Of a stretch of DNA of 45,946 nucleotides, positions 10,960 through 23,800 are shown in pieces. The stretch covers positions 480,076 to 526,021 of the forward strand of contig BJOX01000377.1 in assembly GCA_009731375.1 (NCBI GenBank), written 5' to 3'. Numbering within the stretch: position 1 is the stretch's first letter; every line of letters starts with the position of its first letter. Position numbers and translations under genes: made by a program. The notes under the pieces were generated by a model. That model was given only the letters and a program-made list of their open reading frames with translations. It made no database searches and was not told the origin of the DNA. This stretch comes from Paulinella micropora. Lineage: Eukaryota > Cercozoa > Imbricatea > Euglyphida.

Positions 10960-11678
10960 AACATCCGTTCCTGTAGAAAAGACTAGTCTTTTTTGCCTCA
11001 TTAGGCAAACTTGATGCAAAGTATAGGCAAAATAATACTTGTTTCATGTGTATATTTTAATTATTTATGTAAATAAACATGTTTTAATTAATAACAAATG
11101 ATTTTACATGTGTTTTCAAGTTGCTAGGATCACTAAAGAGGCAAAAGTAGCATGAATTATGAGTCAACATATTTGCCTCTTATTTGCATGGATTTTCACG
11201 TAATATTTAAGGAAATAATTTATTTTAACGATAAATTAATGTAATTTCACATAATTTCACACCCCACACCAGAAACACATGGTATCCGGTGGCGGCAGCC
11301 GACTTGAAATATTGCCACAGTGGCAATTTTGAAACTATGTTTTCGTAACAAGAAAGTTCATGCAACACGCAAATTTAGTATGATTTTTATTAATACAGTT
11401 ACGGAGAAGCTAAATATATTATTTTTTCAAATCGGTAATGACTCGGTCAGAGTGTATGTATAAATTATGTGTCAACCGTTTTCCTTCGGGCAGAATCAAA
11501 ATTTGTGTAAGTCAAAAACGAAAACAGTTAATGCAAGCTTGGAAACGATGGAAATGAATGGAGAACAGTTGTAACTAATCATAAAACTAATTAATATTTA
11601 ATATTAGAGGTGAGTCTGGTATTCAATGAGACATGGAACGTAAAAGAAAAAGCAAAATGCTAATTAAAATAAACATTT
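10960..11678 (+). repeat. Left terminal inverted repeat of element C
   Basis: It is the inverse of 20036-20864 apart from point changes and about 100 bp present only on the right. It carries the palindrome AAAAGACTAGTCTTTT at 10977-10992 and three copies of TTTGCCTC/GAGGCAAA (10992, 11138, 11172). The minus-strand gene's stop codon (11677-11679) lies at its inner edge. Confidence 0.93.
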
Positions 11679-14600
11679 AGTAATCAATAGCATCGCTGAG
11701 AAATAAAGGAGGCTCCCATTCCTCTGAAGAAGAGTCTTCCAAGTCAGAACGTAAATTCTGTTTTCTGATTTCTTGTGCCTCACGTTCCTCGTCGCTGTTT
11801 CCATACACGCGGGCAAACTGTCGCCTGACACGAACGCGGGCAGCTGAATGAGGACGGTTTCTCTGAAGCACATTTGCAGACAGTTGGCTTTGCGAAACTA
11901 ATGGTAAATCATAATCATAACTAGAATCTGATTCTGAAGAAGACTGTAGTGATTTTTCTAGTTGCGACGGGCCCACCCTCCTCCTCTTTCTCCTCGGGCC
12001 GCGGGCGGCGCCATCACCCTTCTCAGCATTACGTACCTGCTCAGCATTGTCATCGACATAAGACAGCACTCGATGAATCAGAATTGATTTAGACCCGCTT
12101 CGTCTCTGACCTTTCTCCGCAAGCCAAGACTTCAACTCTTTGACTGTGGCTTTTTTCAAACCTTCGGCAGTAGGATCAGCTGCCAGCATAGCACTAACAT
12201 TCAAATGCGGTTCGGGAAATCGGTTCTCCTCATGCACGTCGAAATCGTGTGCCCTTTTGGCGTCGTCATCAAGCCATCTGGCACCGTACCAGGGGGGATG
12301 TATTGGTGCGGGGCCTTCATTGACAAATGCCGTCCGGGGCACCCATTTTCTCTCCTGATCCGACAACGTGTCCACATCCTCCTGTACCGCTTCCCGATCG
12401 GCGGGCACTCCCCACACATCCCTAGGCAAGTCGCCAAGTACTCGAAATTGAGCTGTCCACAAATGTCCAGTCTTGCCTGCCATCTCGAAGTGGCCGGGGC
12501 GACCCGGCAAACCGCCCGCACCGTCCTCGCCGTCCCAAACAATCCTGGTCAACTGGGAGTAATGGAGAACTTCCTTGAACCAGCCTTGCTCCTCTGCAGT
12601 GCAGTACTTTGCAGCCAAAACCCTAACATCATCGCGAATCTTATCCGTGACCCAGTCGACATTCGGCAGCTTTCTGGGGCGGTCCAACTCTGCAACAAAA
12701 AAACAATACATCGTTACGGTAATGGAAGTGAATATAAAAGAAAAGGCAAAGAAATAAAAGTACCAGGCTCTTTCACGTAGGGCAACAAATCAGTTCCGTC
12801 AGGGTCATCGTTCACACCATGCCATCGCTTTTGAGCGTCCCCCCAAGTTTTGACGCGAACCCGTGGCAACCCTTCATTCTCCTCCGTACCGGGCAAGTAC
12901 TGCCGCGCTAACGGTCACGTAGAATACTTAAGACTGGGGTTGACGCAGGGCTGAAAGTATTCAGCCCAATCAAACTCCGAGGCTAGCAGCAAAAGGCAGT
13001 GCTTTTCTTTGTTTTTTTTTAACCCCAGCATGAGCTTGAAAAAGCTTGGGCAAAGTTGGTAGTCATCAGGGTGGTGTTGTAGCCCAGGTACCGCATAACA
13101 AAAAACTTTTGGTCCTAAACTGAGTGCGAGTGTTTGGTAACCATTCTATGCGTCTCAATATGAGACTTCCAATGCTTCCGCACGATATGACAAAGGAACA
13201 TCATAGTAGTATCGGCTGTGTTCTCTATGCCACCATCCCAATCAATGAACAGTTTCATCGCTGCCTTAGTAAAGAAAAGTGACGTTAGCATTAGCACCGT
13301 GGGCTATATTAGGTAAGTGACAAAGAATGAAGTTAGTATCATGAGCATACAGGATTGCCCCTCCCGCGTGCACCCTCACTGAGTATTTCCCCCGAAAATC
13401 GGAAGACCCGCGGGAACACCAAGGCAAGTTGAAGGGTCTAGTCATGTCAATGGTCATGGAAGTTACGCGCTGAATATCTTTAGCCCTAAAATAACACCCA
13501 CCAAAAGGGAAAAAATTAAACCCAAAATGAAAGGCGATAGTGTTACCCCTCCACCGCGCGTCGCATGCGTCCGCGGCGAGCGGCACGGTGAATCTTGTTG
13601 TGGATCCTGATTTTTACCCTCCATTCATCTGCTGCCGCCTTTGTCTTGAATCTAATTAAAATAACATGGCTTGATTAAAACCACTGCAATAAAAAAACCA
13701 AAAACAAAAAAAATTACCCTGCTCTGTGCTCGTCAGCAAGGAGCGTACAGTGCTCACACTTTGCAAAGTCCCCCTTGCGTATGGGCTTCACCCTATCAAA
13801 CTCCGCTCTCCACACTTTGCGAATCAAGCTTTCGCTGGGCCCTTCTGCACTGACAGGGCCACTCAAGACAAGGGATTTGGGTGCTTCTTTCCATTGCTGA
13901 TGCACAAACTTATACACCTGTGGAAAATCCAGAGTGTCTTGCAAGTGGAACACTCCATCTGCAACAGACTCAGCTTCTGGCTCAAGGAAAAAGCGTTGGT
14001 GCAGGAGTGTCCAGACAAGGTTCTCATTGTGAGCATCTGCCTTTCCATAGTCCGCGAAGAAAGTATTGTCGTTCTGGAGCCCCCTTAGAGCCCTTCGCAT
14101 GGTTTGCTCCTTCACCCCGTGCAATCTCATCCACATTTTTCTACATACTCTAGCCCCTTTAAAACGGTACTCAATTCTGTCTTCCTTAGTGGTGTCCATG
14201 CTTTGAAGCATGCCACCTACCCATCCTGCCAGCTCCGATCTGGTTAGCTGAACTGTGTCCGTTCTGGCCTTCACTGCCGAAAAAGGATCAATCCACTTAT
14301 TGCATTGGAGATTAACACAGCAAGACTCCCCTATCTCTTTTTGCAATTCCGGCCAAGTGCAACCTAAAAACTCTTTGAATGCTTTAGGCCTCACCTCCCT
14401 ACCCGCTTTTTTTTTTTTTTTTTCTTCTTTTTAGATTTATGGGGCCCACTGGTATGGTAACACGGGGGATAGGAATATTCAAAGTTATATAGAGAGGCAA
14501 GGTGCTTGTTCTATAATCTAAGTTTAGCGTTTGTGCGTCATGATGCGGCGTAGTGGTACTTGACTGGAAAGCATCAAGGGAAGACAAAGACTTGGGACGA

Positions 14601-14904
14601 GGGGCAGAGTACGTAGGAGAGAATATAGATGCAACCTGCTTGCTGTAAGAGTGTCCAGGGGGAGGCAGTCTTAGTAATGGGCTGAGGGGGGGAGGAAGTT
14701 CAAGCTTAGATGAAGCAAATGCAGGAGTGTGGCTGAGTAGCCAAATACACGTTTGAAGGTAGAGAGAGGATTCGAAGGAGTCTCTACCTTCACTGGTGCT
14801 GCGGTCGGCAATGTAGGCTCGGGAGTAGGTAGAACGGGCAGGCTACCACCAAAAACCTTGACAAACGTGGCCCCCGCCACGCCTCCAAGAAGCTTTCTCT
14901 TCAT
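11677..14904 (-). pseudogene. Transposase candidate of element C (DUF7869-like core, C-terminal SAP domain), spliced, apparently damaged
   Basis: The N-terminal exon spans 14904 to about 13714. Near residues encoded at 14100-14170 it has FKGARVCRKMWMRLHGV, a VCR..F..HG signature. KCEHC follows at about 13748-13762. Smaller exons add IHNKIHRAARRGR, MTIDMTRPFNLPW (about 13420-13460), a candidate catalytic block IDWDGGIEN (about 13215-13245), and HSH followed shortly by DQ (about 13105-13135), comparable to the GHTHEDVDQ block of DUF7869 proteins. The C-terminal exon (12693-11677), reached by a small intron with GT at 12764-12763 and TTGTTGCAG, has a SAP motif (about 12156-12058) and a basic/acidic tail. 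Breaks: frame change near 14740, A15 run near 14410, a frame change near 13270, TAG near 13114. Some may be unrecognised introns. Family assignment is from memory. Confidence 0.65.
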
Positions 14905-15511
<607 letters not shown>

Positions 15512-16509
15512 ATGGGTACCTTGCATTGCTGCTCAATGTCACCAAAGCTTTGCAACACATCTCCAAAGAAAAGCCCGAGGCAAAATCATGTTGCCTCGAA
15601 CCTTCCTACAGGTCAAGAAAAGACACACATAAGCTGCAGATTTCAAGTAAAAAAAAAGCACACGCACTGTCGAAGTGGTGAACTGACGGTTTGCTATGTG
15701 TGTTTCCAAGAAAGGAAAAAACAACCCACACGGCATGCAAAACACCAACTCAAAAAGCCATGTTTTGTCTGTGGGTCGGTTGACACGGGAAGGTCAAAAG
15801 GTTACACTCAAAAAACCGTGACCAAAAACTTCGACCACTGTCCGGCCGGGAAAAAAATGGCACTGGCTGACGTCACAGTTTTGTTCTTGACTTTGAATTG
15901 TTTTGACCAACAGCATCACAAGCAAGACACGAAGGACAATATGTCCAAAGTAAGTCACGCCCATGGCTTCTTTCAAGTAGTATTTGACCAGTTGCTCATA
16001 TGCATGTCTGTGTGTTGGCTGTCTGTAAGGTGGAAACGCTGTATGGCTACCGCAAACGTGCGGGCGGGTCGGTGGAGGTGGAGGTCAACACCACCGACAA
16101 CTGGGTTTTGCTCGGCAAGGTCAACGCTGCGGGCAAATTTGAAGAGTCTGGGCTGATTGAGCAAGACAGCTACAAGGAAAAGGCACACTGTCTGTATGAG
16201 TGGCCTGCGGCTGGGCAGTGGAACTCCAAGCAAGCAGGGTTTATTGTTCGGTGGAACCTGAGTGCACAACAGAAGTTTCCCAAGCCAGCTGAGTTATGGA
16301 CAGGGGTTGAGGGTGGTAAGAGAGACAGAAAGACGAGAGTAGTGCAACAAGTACCTGAAGAGCCACCTAAAAAAAAAAAAAAAAAAGAATAATGAGGCCA
16401 AGGGAGAGAAGAACCAGGAGAAGGGAGAGGGAGAAAATAAGAAGAAGGAAAAGAGCAAGAAAGGGAAGGCAAAAGGAGGAGAGCCAGAGCCAAAACAAAA
16501 GAAAAAAAT

Positions 16510-17908
16510 ATAAAGAGAGTATTGCTGACAGAAGAAGAAGAGAAAACAAGACAGAAGCAGTTGGATGAGATTGTAGCGAGAGCAACAGAGGCTGATAAAC
16601 TAAGACGAGAAGAGGCACAGAGGCTGAAAGATGAGAAAGAAAGAGAGGACAAACAGAAAGAGGAGGCAGTGCGGTTGGATGCAGAGCAAAAAGAAAGTAA
16701 AAGACTAGAGGACGAGAAGAAAGAAGAAGACAGGAAGAGGGAAGAGAGAGAGAAAGCTCTGACGTTGGCCAAAGTGGAGGAGGAAGAGATGAAAAAGAAA
16801 GCTTCATTGCCGCCGCCCAACAGTGAGGCCGAACAGCCGAGTCCTACGCCCTCCGTGAGTACAGGCCCCAAGTTGCCCGTCGACCCAATGTCTGAAGGGA
16901 AGGGCGTCAAGCCTGAGTCAGATAAACAGCGTGAAGGCAAGTTTGGCTACTTCTGCGATGCTAGTCCCAACGTCACGTTTGAGAGTGGGCAATCGAGAGA
17001 AATAGCGTAAACCTGAACATCATTCTCTTTTCTCTTTCATTCTTTCTTTATTTATTTATTTATTTATTTATTTATTTCCCTTTTTGCTTAACTTATTTAT
17101 TTATTTATTTATTTATTTTTCTTTTTTTGTTTTTTGCAAACAGAATGCTTGTGATTACTTCTTTTTTATGTTTTTCTATCTCTTTTTATTTCTTTTTTGC
17201 AAACAGAATGCCCCTTTCGTACGCTACCCCTGGACCCAACGTGACCAGAGGCCTATTGACTGTCTTGCCGAGCCTAATTTGCAAGAACGTGAAAAATTTG
17301 CAGCTCAAACCGCGCAAGCTGATCATCACCCGAGAGGGAGAGGAGGCCACTATCGTAGGGTACGGTTGGAATTTGCTTTCTGATTTATTTTGATTATGTT
17401 TTTGTGTTTTTTCCAGGCCCGGCTGCCGGCTCTCCAAGCAATTTTTGGGTCTGGAAACGTCGGACATGACTGACTTGAAGAAAACTGTAGTGATTTCTCG
17501 AAAAGTGAAGGATCCTGTGAATGGTACTGTGTTCCGTCAGTTGCAGTTCCTGGGGCAGCGGGCAATTGATCCCGTGCGTTCGGCGGCAGTGGGCAATATG
17601 CCAGATAAGGAATGGAATGAGGAAATAGACCCGTTGCTGCAGTTGATGATCGGTACGATTGATGCAGAGGGCAACGTCACACCCACGCCCCTAGAAAAGC
17701 TGCCCACGATATATGAATTTGTGTGGTTGAAAGAGCAGCCGCAGCAAGCGGGAGTGCATCCCAACGGCAGGCCCGCGCGAGCGAAGATGGTGAGAGCTCC
17801 CACTCCAAATCCTGAGGTCAATTTATGCCACTCCAAAGCCTGAGGCTAATTTAGCTGGCATTTTTTTTGAAACCTTGAATATTCTTTTATCGGAAATTCC
17901 CCTTTCAG
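16510..17908 (+). repeat. 1,399-bp block duplicated at 17919-19317
   Basis: The two copies are almost identical (I noticed one A/G difference near 16544) and are separated by exactly 10 N. They include coiled-coil exons and introns of the second gene of element C. The simplest reading is one locus represented twice, from overlapping contigs that were not merged. Confidence 0.9.
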
Positions 17909-17918
17909 NNNNNNNNNN
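17909..17918. other. Assembly gap, 10 N, between identical blocks
   Basis: It lies exactly at the junction of the two copies of the 1,399-bp block, as expected for an artificial join. Confidence 0.95.
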
Positions 17919-19317
17919 ATAAAGAGAGTATTGCTGACAGAAGAAGAAGAGAAAGCAAGACAGAAGCAGTTGGATGAGATTGTAGCGAGAGCAACAGAGG
18001 CTGATAAACTAAGACGAGAAGAGGCACAGAGGCTGAAAGATGAGAAAGAAAGAGAGGACAAACAGAAAGAGGAGGCAGTGCGGTTGGATGCAGAGCAAAA
18101 AGAAAGTAAAAGACTAGAGGACGAGAAGAAAGAAGAAGACAGGAAGAGGGAAGAGAGAGAGAAAGCTCTGACGTTGGCCAAAGTGGAGGAGGAAGAGATG
18201 AAAAAGAAAGCTTCATTGCCGCCGCCCAACAGTGAGGCCGAACAGCCGAGTCCTACGCCCTCCGTGAGTACAGGCCCCAAGTTGCCCGTCGACCCAATGT
18301 CTGAAGGGAAGGGCGTCAAGCCTGAGTCAGATAAACAGCGTGAAGGCAAGTTTGGCTACTTCTGCGATGCTAGTCCCAACGTCACGTTTGAGAGTGGGCA
18401 ATCGAGAGAAATAGCGTAAACCTGAACATCATTCTCTTTTCTCTTTCATTCTTTCTTTATTTATTTATTTATTTATTTATTTATTTCCCTTTTTGCTTAA
18501 CTTATTTATTTATTTATTTATTTATTTTTCTTTTTTTGTTTTTTGCAAACAGAATGCTTGTGATTACTTCTTTTTTATGTTTTTCTATCTCTTTTTATTT
18601 CTTTTTTGCAAACAGAATGCCCCTTTCGTACGCTACCCCTGGACCCAACGTGACCAGAGGCCTATTGACTGTCTTGCCGAGCCTAATTTGCAAGAACGTG
18701 AAAAATTTGCAGCTCAAACCGCGCAAGCTGATCATCACCCGAGAGGGAGAGGAGGCCACTATCGTAGGGTACGGTTGGAATTTGCTTTCTGATTTATTTT
18801 GATTATGTTTTTGTGTTTTTTCCAGGCCCGGCTGCCGGCTCTCCAAGCAATTTTTGGGTCTGGAAACGTCGGACATGACTGACTTGAAGAAAACTGTAGT
18901 GATTTCTCGAAAAGTGAAGGATCCTGTGAATGGTACTGTGTTCCGTCAGTTGCAGTTCCTGGGGCAGCGGGCAATTGATCCCGTGCGTTCGGCGGCAGTG
19001 GGCAATATGCCAGATAAGGAATGGAATGAGGAAATAGACCCGTTGCTGCAGTTGATGATCGGTACGATTGATGCAGAGGGCAACGTCACACCCACGCCCC
19101 TAGAAAAGCTGCCCACGATATATGAATTTGTGTGGTTGAAAGAGCAGCCGCAGCAAGCGGGAGTGCATCCCAACGGCAGGCCCGCGCGAGCGAAGATGGT
19201 GAGAGCTCCCACTCCAAATCCTGAGGTCAATTTATGCCACTCCAAAGCCTGAGGCTAATTTAGCTGGCATTTTTTTTGAAACCTTGAATATTCTTTTATC
19301 GGAAATTCCCCTTTCAG
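17919..19317 (+). repeat. Second copy of the 1,399-bp block
   Basis: Same order as 16510-17908, beginning ATAAAGAGAG and ending CCCCTTTCAG. Sequence continues past this copy into the last exon, so this copy is the one joined to the gene's 3' end. Confidence 0.9.
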
Positions 19318-20035
19318 TTTTGCTGGCAAGCCTGTAATCTAAATTGATTTTCTGTGTCATTCAGGTTGTCACCGTGAAAAGCGATGCCAAGGTCAGTCCC
19401 GCTGCAGCCAAAAGCAAGTCCAAGCGCGCGCAGAAGAAGCCAAGCAAGTCCAAGTCAAGAGTCCGCAACGCAAAGCAAGTCGATCCTTCAGAGGACGAAG
19501 ACACTGAAGAGGAGGAAACGGAAGTAAATCGCAACAACCGTCCCCAGAGTCTGCTACCGAAACCTACGTCCGATACCCCAACCACTTTGACTGTTGACAG
19601 CATTAAAGACGTGGTTGCAGAGATGCTCAAGTCCCATAACCAAGTGAACAGCAACCCGAACCCTGCTACCCAACCCACCAAAAACGGCTCCTCAGTGAAT
19701 TCATCTGAAACAGAGTCTGAAAAGGCAAAGCTGCAAGCTCAGGCATATAAGTTGCAATAGGAAATAAAGATCCTCAAGCAGCAGCTGGCACATGCCGAGG
19801 AAGCTTATAAGCCAGTTGTGGCAAATATTGTGCGCACGGGTGTGCAACTGCTTGAGGAGGATGGAGAGGAAAACGTCAGCAACCAAAACGGTCTTATTCC
19901 CTATTCAAAATCAACGCAACGCACACCGACCTTTTATTCACGCCGTGAATCTGAGCTGTGGGATTACCACCTTTTTGTCGAGCAGCAAATGCTCGCCCAG
20001 CAGCAGAAGTTTGTTAGAGACAGCATGCTCAAACG

Positions 20036-20864
20036 TTTATTTTAATTAGCATTTTGCTTTTTCTTTTACGTTCCATGTCTCATTGAATACCAGACTCACC
20101 TCGGTTAAATTTGACTTGGTCACTTTTGATTAAAACAGTGCTTCCGTGACATGATATTAATATATATATATACTGTTAATACTAAGTTAACACTTATGTT
20201 TAATGTTAAATATCAATTAGTTTTATGATTAGTTACAACTGTTCTCCATTCATTTCCATCGTTTCCAAGCTTGCATTAACTTTTTTCGTTTTTGACTTAG
20301 GCAAATTTTGATTCTGCCCGAAGGAAAACGGTTGACACATAATTTATACATACACTCTGACCAAGTCATTACCGATTTGAAAAAATAATATATTTAGCTT
20401 CTCCGTAACTGTATTAATAAAAATCATACTAAATTTGCGTGTTGCATGAACTTTCTTGTTACGAAAACGTAGTTTCAAAATTGCCACTGTGGCAATATTT
20501 CAAGTCGGCTGCCGCCACCGGATACCATGTGTTTCTGGTGTGGGGTGTGAAATTATGTGAAATTACATTAATTTATCGTTAAAATAAATTATTTCCTTAA
20601 ATATTACGTGAAAATCCATGCAAATAAGAGGCAAATAAGAGGCAAATATGTTGACTCATAATTCATGCTACTTTTGCCTCTTTAGTGATCCTAGCAACTT
20701 GAAAACACATGTAAAATCATTTGTTATTAATTAAAACATGTTTATTTACATAATTAATGAAAATATACACATGAAACAAGTATTATTTTGCCTATTCTTT
20801 GCGTCAAGTTTGCCTAAGCAAAATGAGGCAAAGAAGACTAGTCTTTTCTACAAAAACGGATGTT
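20036..20864 (-). repeat. Right terminal inverted repeat of element C
   Basis: Inverse of 10960-11678, with about 100 bp of extra AT-rich sequence near 20104-20205. Copies of GAGGCAAA/TTTGCCTC lie at 20628, 20639, 20673 and 20825. The palindrome core AAGACTAGTCTT is at 20834-20845. The plus-strand gene's stop codon (20043-20045) lies inside its inner edge. Confidence 0.93.
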
Positions 20865-20865
20865 C

Positions 20866-23800
20866 TATGAAAAAACGGGAATGGACGATATATCAGAAGA
20901 AGAGTTGGGCTTGAAGGAGGACAGAGCACCCCTCAAGCATCAAAAGAGAATGTCAGAGGAGGAGTTTAAGGCGGCGATAGACGAGAAATTGGCAGGAGGA
21001 GCAGGTACGGAGAAGGAGAAAGAGGTTTTGAAAGAGAGATTGAAGGCGAACAAAATGATTTTTGACCCCCCTCAAGCGGGAGGTGTCAAGCCGGAAGACT
21101 TCACCGCGGTTATTTGTAAAATACCAGGTGCTGAGCCTTCACCGGCGCCACGACGTGCAAATCTGAGTATACATGAAGCAAAGATCGCAGAAGAACAAGC
21201 GCGGCAGTTACTCGATGAGGATTTCATTGAGAGATCGACATCTCCAATAGTTTCCCAACCGAGACTGTTGCCTAAACCGGGAGGAGAATTACGCTTAACG
21301 GTTAACTATGCCCGCGTCATAAAATTTTAGAGGAGGAACGAAATCCATTACCTACTCTTGAACAAGGAAGGCGAGTATTGCGGAACGCCAAGCTATACTC
21401 AGTCATTGATCTGAAGAATGGCTTCTGGCAAATTCCACTGGATGAAAAGTCCAGATGGCTGACTGCATTTGTAGTAGGAATGGATATATATCAGTGGAAA
21501 GTACTTCCGATGGGACTCAAACAGGCCCCGGGACTCTTTCAGAAAGCGATGCAAAGCATGCTGAGTAGCAAATATGATGACCAGACAGAGGGAGGTTTCA
21601 TGAGGAGAAGAGGACAGAAGGCGGGAGAGTACGCATTTTGTTACATCGATGACATTATCGTGTACTCCAATACGATGGAAGAGCACATCGACCATCTAAC
21701 AGACATTTTCAGGCGTATCAAACTATTTGGCCTGAAATGTAATTTGAAGAAATGTCAACTCGCAAAGACAAGCGTGACATATTTAGGGTACGAAATCTCT
21801 TACAATACGATATCCAAAGAGAAAAGGGAGGAGATCATGAGCCGGCAGAGGCCGAAGAATCACAGAGCTGCACTCATTTCTTGCGATGGCGCAATATTAC
21901 AGCCAGTTCATACCCAATTGGGGTGCAACTCGGGCTAAGGTGGAGAGAATGACCGACTTCGGTGATTTTGAGAAGTGGGATGATGAAGCCTTAGAAGCGT
22001 ACAACACGCTCAAAGATCTCATCTACAAAGATCCGAAGGATGGCGGACTCGTGCTGATGATGCCAGACTTTTCGAAGAAATTCGTAGTCGACACAGACGC
22101 ATCAAAGTTCGCGATCGGCGCAGTCTTACAACAGGAGGATGAGGAGAAAAAGTTGCGCCCGATCATGTTTATAAGTAGAAAGTTGTGCTCGGCGGAGCGA
22201 AACTATTGTACGAGACAGAGAGAGGCACTGGCGGTGGTCTGGGCCCTCAAACGGTTGAGAGAGTATTTATGGGGTGGACCTCAGTTTATAGTAAGGACTG
22301 ATCACCAGAATTTACTATGGCTGATGAATCATGAACAGACTGGCCGTCTAGCGAGATGGCAGGCATTCTTGTCATGTTTCAATTTTACAATGGTCCATCT
22401 ACCCGGCAAGCGAAATGTTGTCGCTGACAGCCTCTCCAGGCTAGAGTTTCACTCAGAAGTGGCAGCTCTCGTATCATCAGCAGAAATGGAGGATCTATCC
22501 CCAGACTGCACATACGAAGTGCATCATATCGAGTCGATGCAGATGGCGAGAGGGGTCCGATATAACCGATCGGGTCTACGTCATAGCCCGCAAGGTCCGG
22601 ATCATGGGATATGTTGTACAGCACATGTCCTCGAGGATGCTGAGTGGTCCTATGAAGCATATGAGAATATGAAGGCGGAGATAAAACAAGAAGAGATTAA
22701 GCAAGAAGCATGTGTGGAACCCCCGCAGGAGAACAAGGAGGAGTTAGACGAAAACCCTGAGAGGATAGGAGTGCAGCTAGAGGATGGGACTATCCACATA
22801 GCCTCACCCACTGCATGGAGACAGCAACAGGCTCTCGATCCGGAGTTCAAAGAGCTAATACAGCTATACAAGAACCCGAACGAGCTGAAAATGACGAAGG
22901 AGATTAAGGAGCAACAGAAGGAGATGGGGTGGAGAGACGGTCTCTTGTGGTACAAAGGCCAACACGGGCGCTATGCATCACAACCAGACAAATGGACTCT
23001 CTGGGTTCCTGAGAAACTCAGACACATCATTTTTGTCGCTGCTCATAACTGCCCACTACTGGCGCACCCGGGCCGACAAAGAACGCATATGTTCATTTCG
23101 AGACGATTCTGGTGGAAGAAGATGAAGGAGAATATTGATGAACAGGTCAATGCATGCATCCCATGCAAGACATCCAAAACACCATTGAAGGCGAATTTTG
23201 GCCTGATCGGGACTTTTCCTTTACACTTAGGAATGTTCGAGTTCTTACACACTGATCATGTAGGACCTTTCCCGGTCACGACGGAAGGTTACAGATACCT
23301 TCTAACGGCCATAGACAGAGCCACCAACTATGTATGGGTGGTCCCAGTCAAAGACGTTACGGGCGAAACAACAGCCAAGGCGTTGATTGACAGGATCATC
23401 TCACAGATTGGGGTGCCGAGAAAAATATGCTCAGATCGAGGCTCTGACTTTAATAATGAAGTCATCGACAAGCTATCTGCATATTACGGCATGAAATGGC
23501 AATATGTCACCGCCTATAACCCCAGAGCGAACGGCAAGATAGAGCGGGTGCATAGACCCCTCAAGGCCGCGCTGAAGATGTATTGTATGAAGAAGGAGAA
23601 CCAAAAGGCATGGGTGGAGGCAGCATCCTCGTTTGCCTTTGCTATGAATTGCCTACCCTCTACAGCGTTAGGTGGTTCAAAAGGTTCCGTCTCGCCATAC
23701 CAATTGGTATATGGGCGTGAGCCCGCCATCCCAGCCTCACTGCTGCACCCAAAAGATTCATGGGCAGATCAGGATGAGCTGTTTGGGGTGAGACTTCGGG

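Larger units (their letters stand above)
15512..20045 (+). pseudogene. Second gene of element C, unknown function (CxxC-CxxC, charged coiled coil), spliced
   Basis: Exon 1 runs from a possible ATG at 15512 to 15949 and carries CYVC (15692-15703) and CFVC (15761-15772), a possible zinc-binding pair. A clear 80-bp intron (GTAAGT at 15950, AG at 16028-16029) leads to VETLYGYRKRAGG at 16030. A lysine run (A-rich, 16369-16386) breaks the frame. A long K/E/R coiled coil (16510-16800) and a proline-rich part follow. Later exons begin after TTTGCAAACAG near 17208, after TTTTCCAG near 17417, and at 19365. The last exon has an in-frame TAG at 19758-19760 and ends at TAA 20043-20045 inside the right inverted repeat. 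The block 16510-17908 is repeated at 17919. I recognise no family; a DNA-binding or transposase-partner role is only a guess. The ATG choice is uncertain. Confidence 0.5.

Noticed and set aside
16170-16940. Minus-strand Ser/Leu-rich ORFs opposite the second gene of element C
   Set aside because: They mirror the purine-rich K/E/R coiled-coil coding strand, whose exon and intron signals are on the plus strand.
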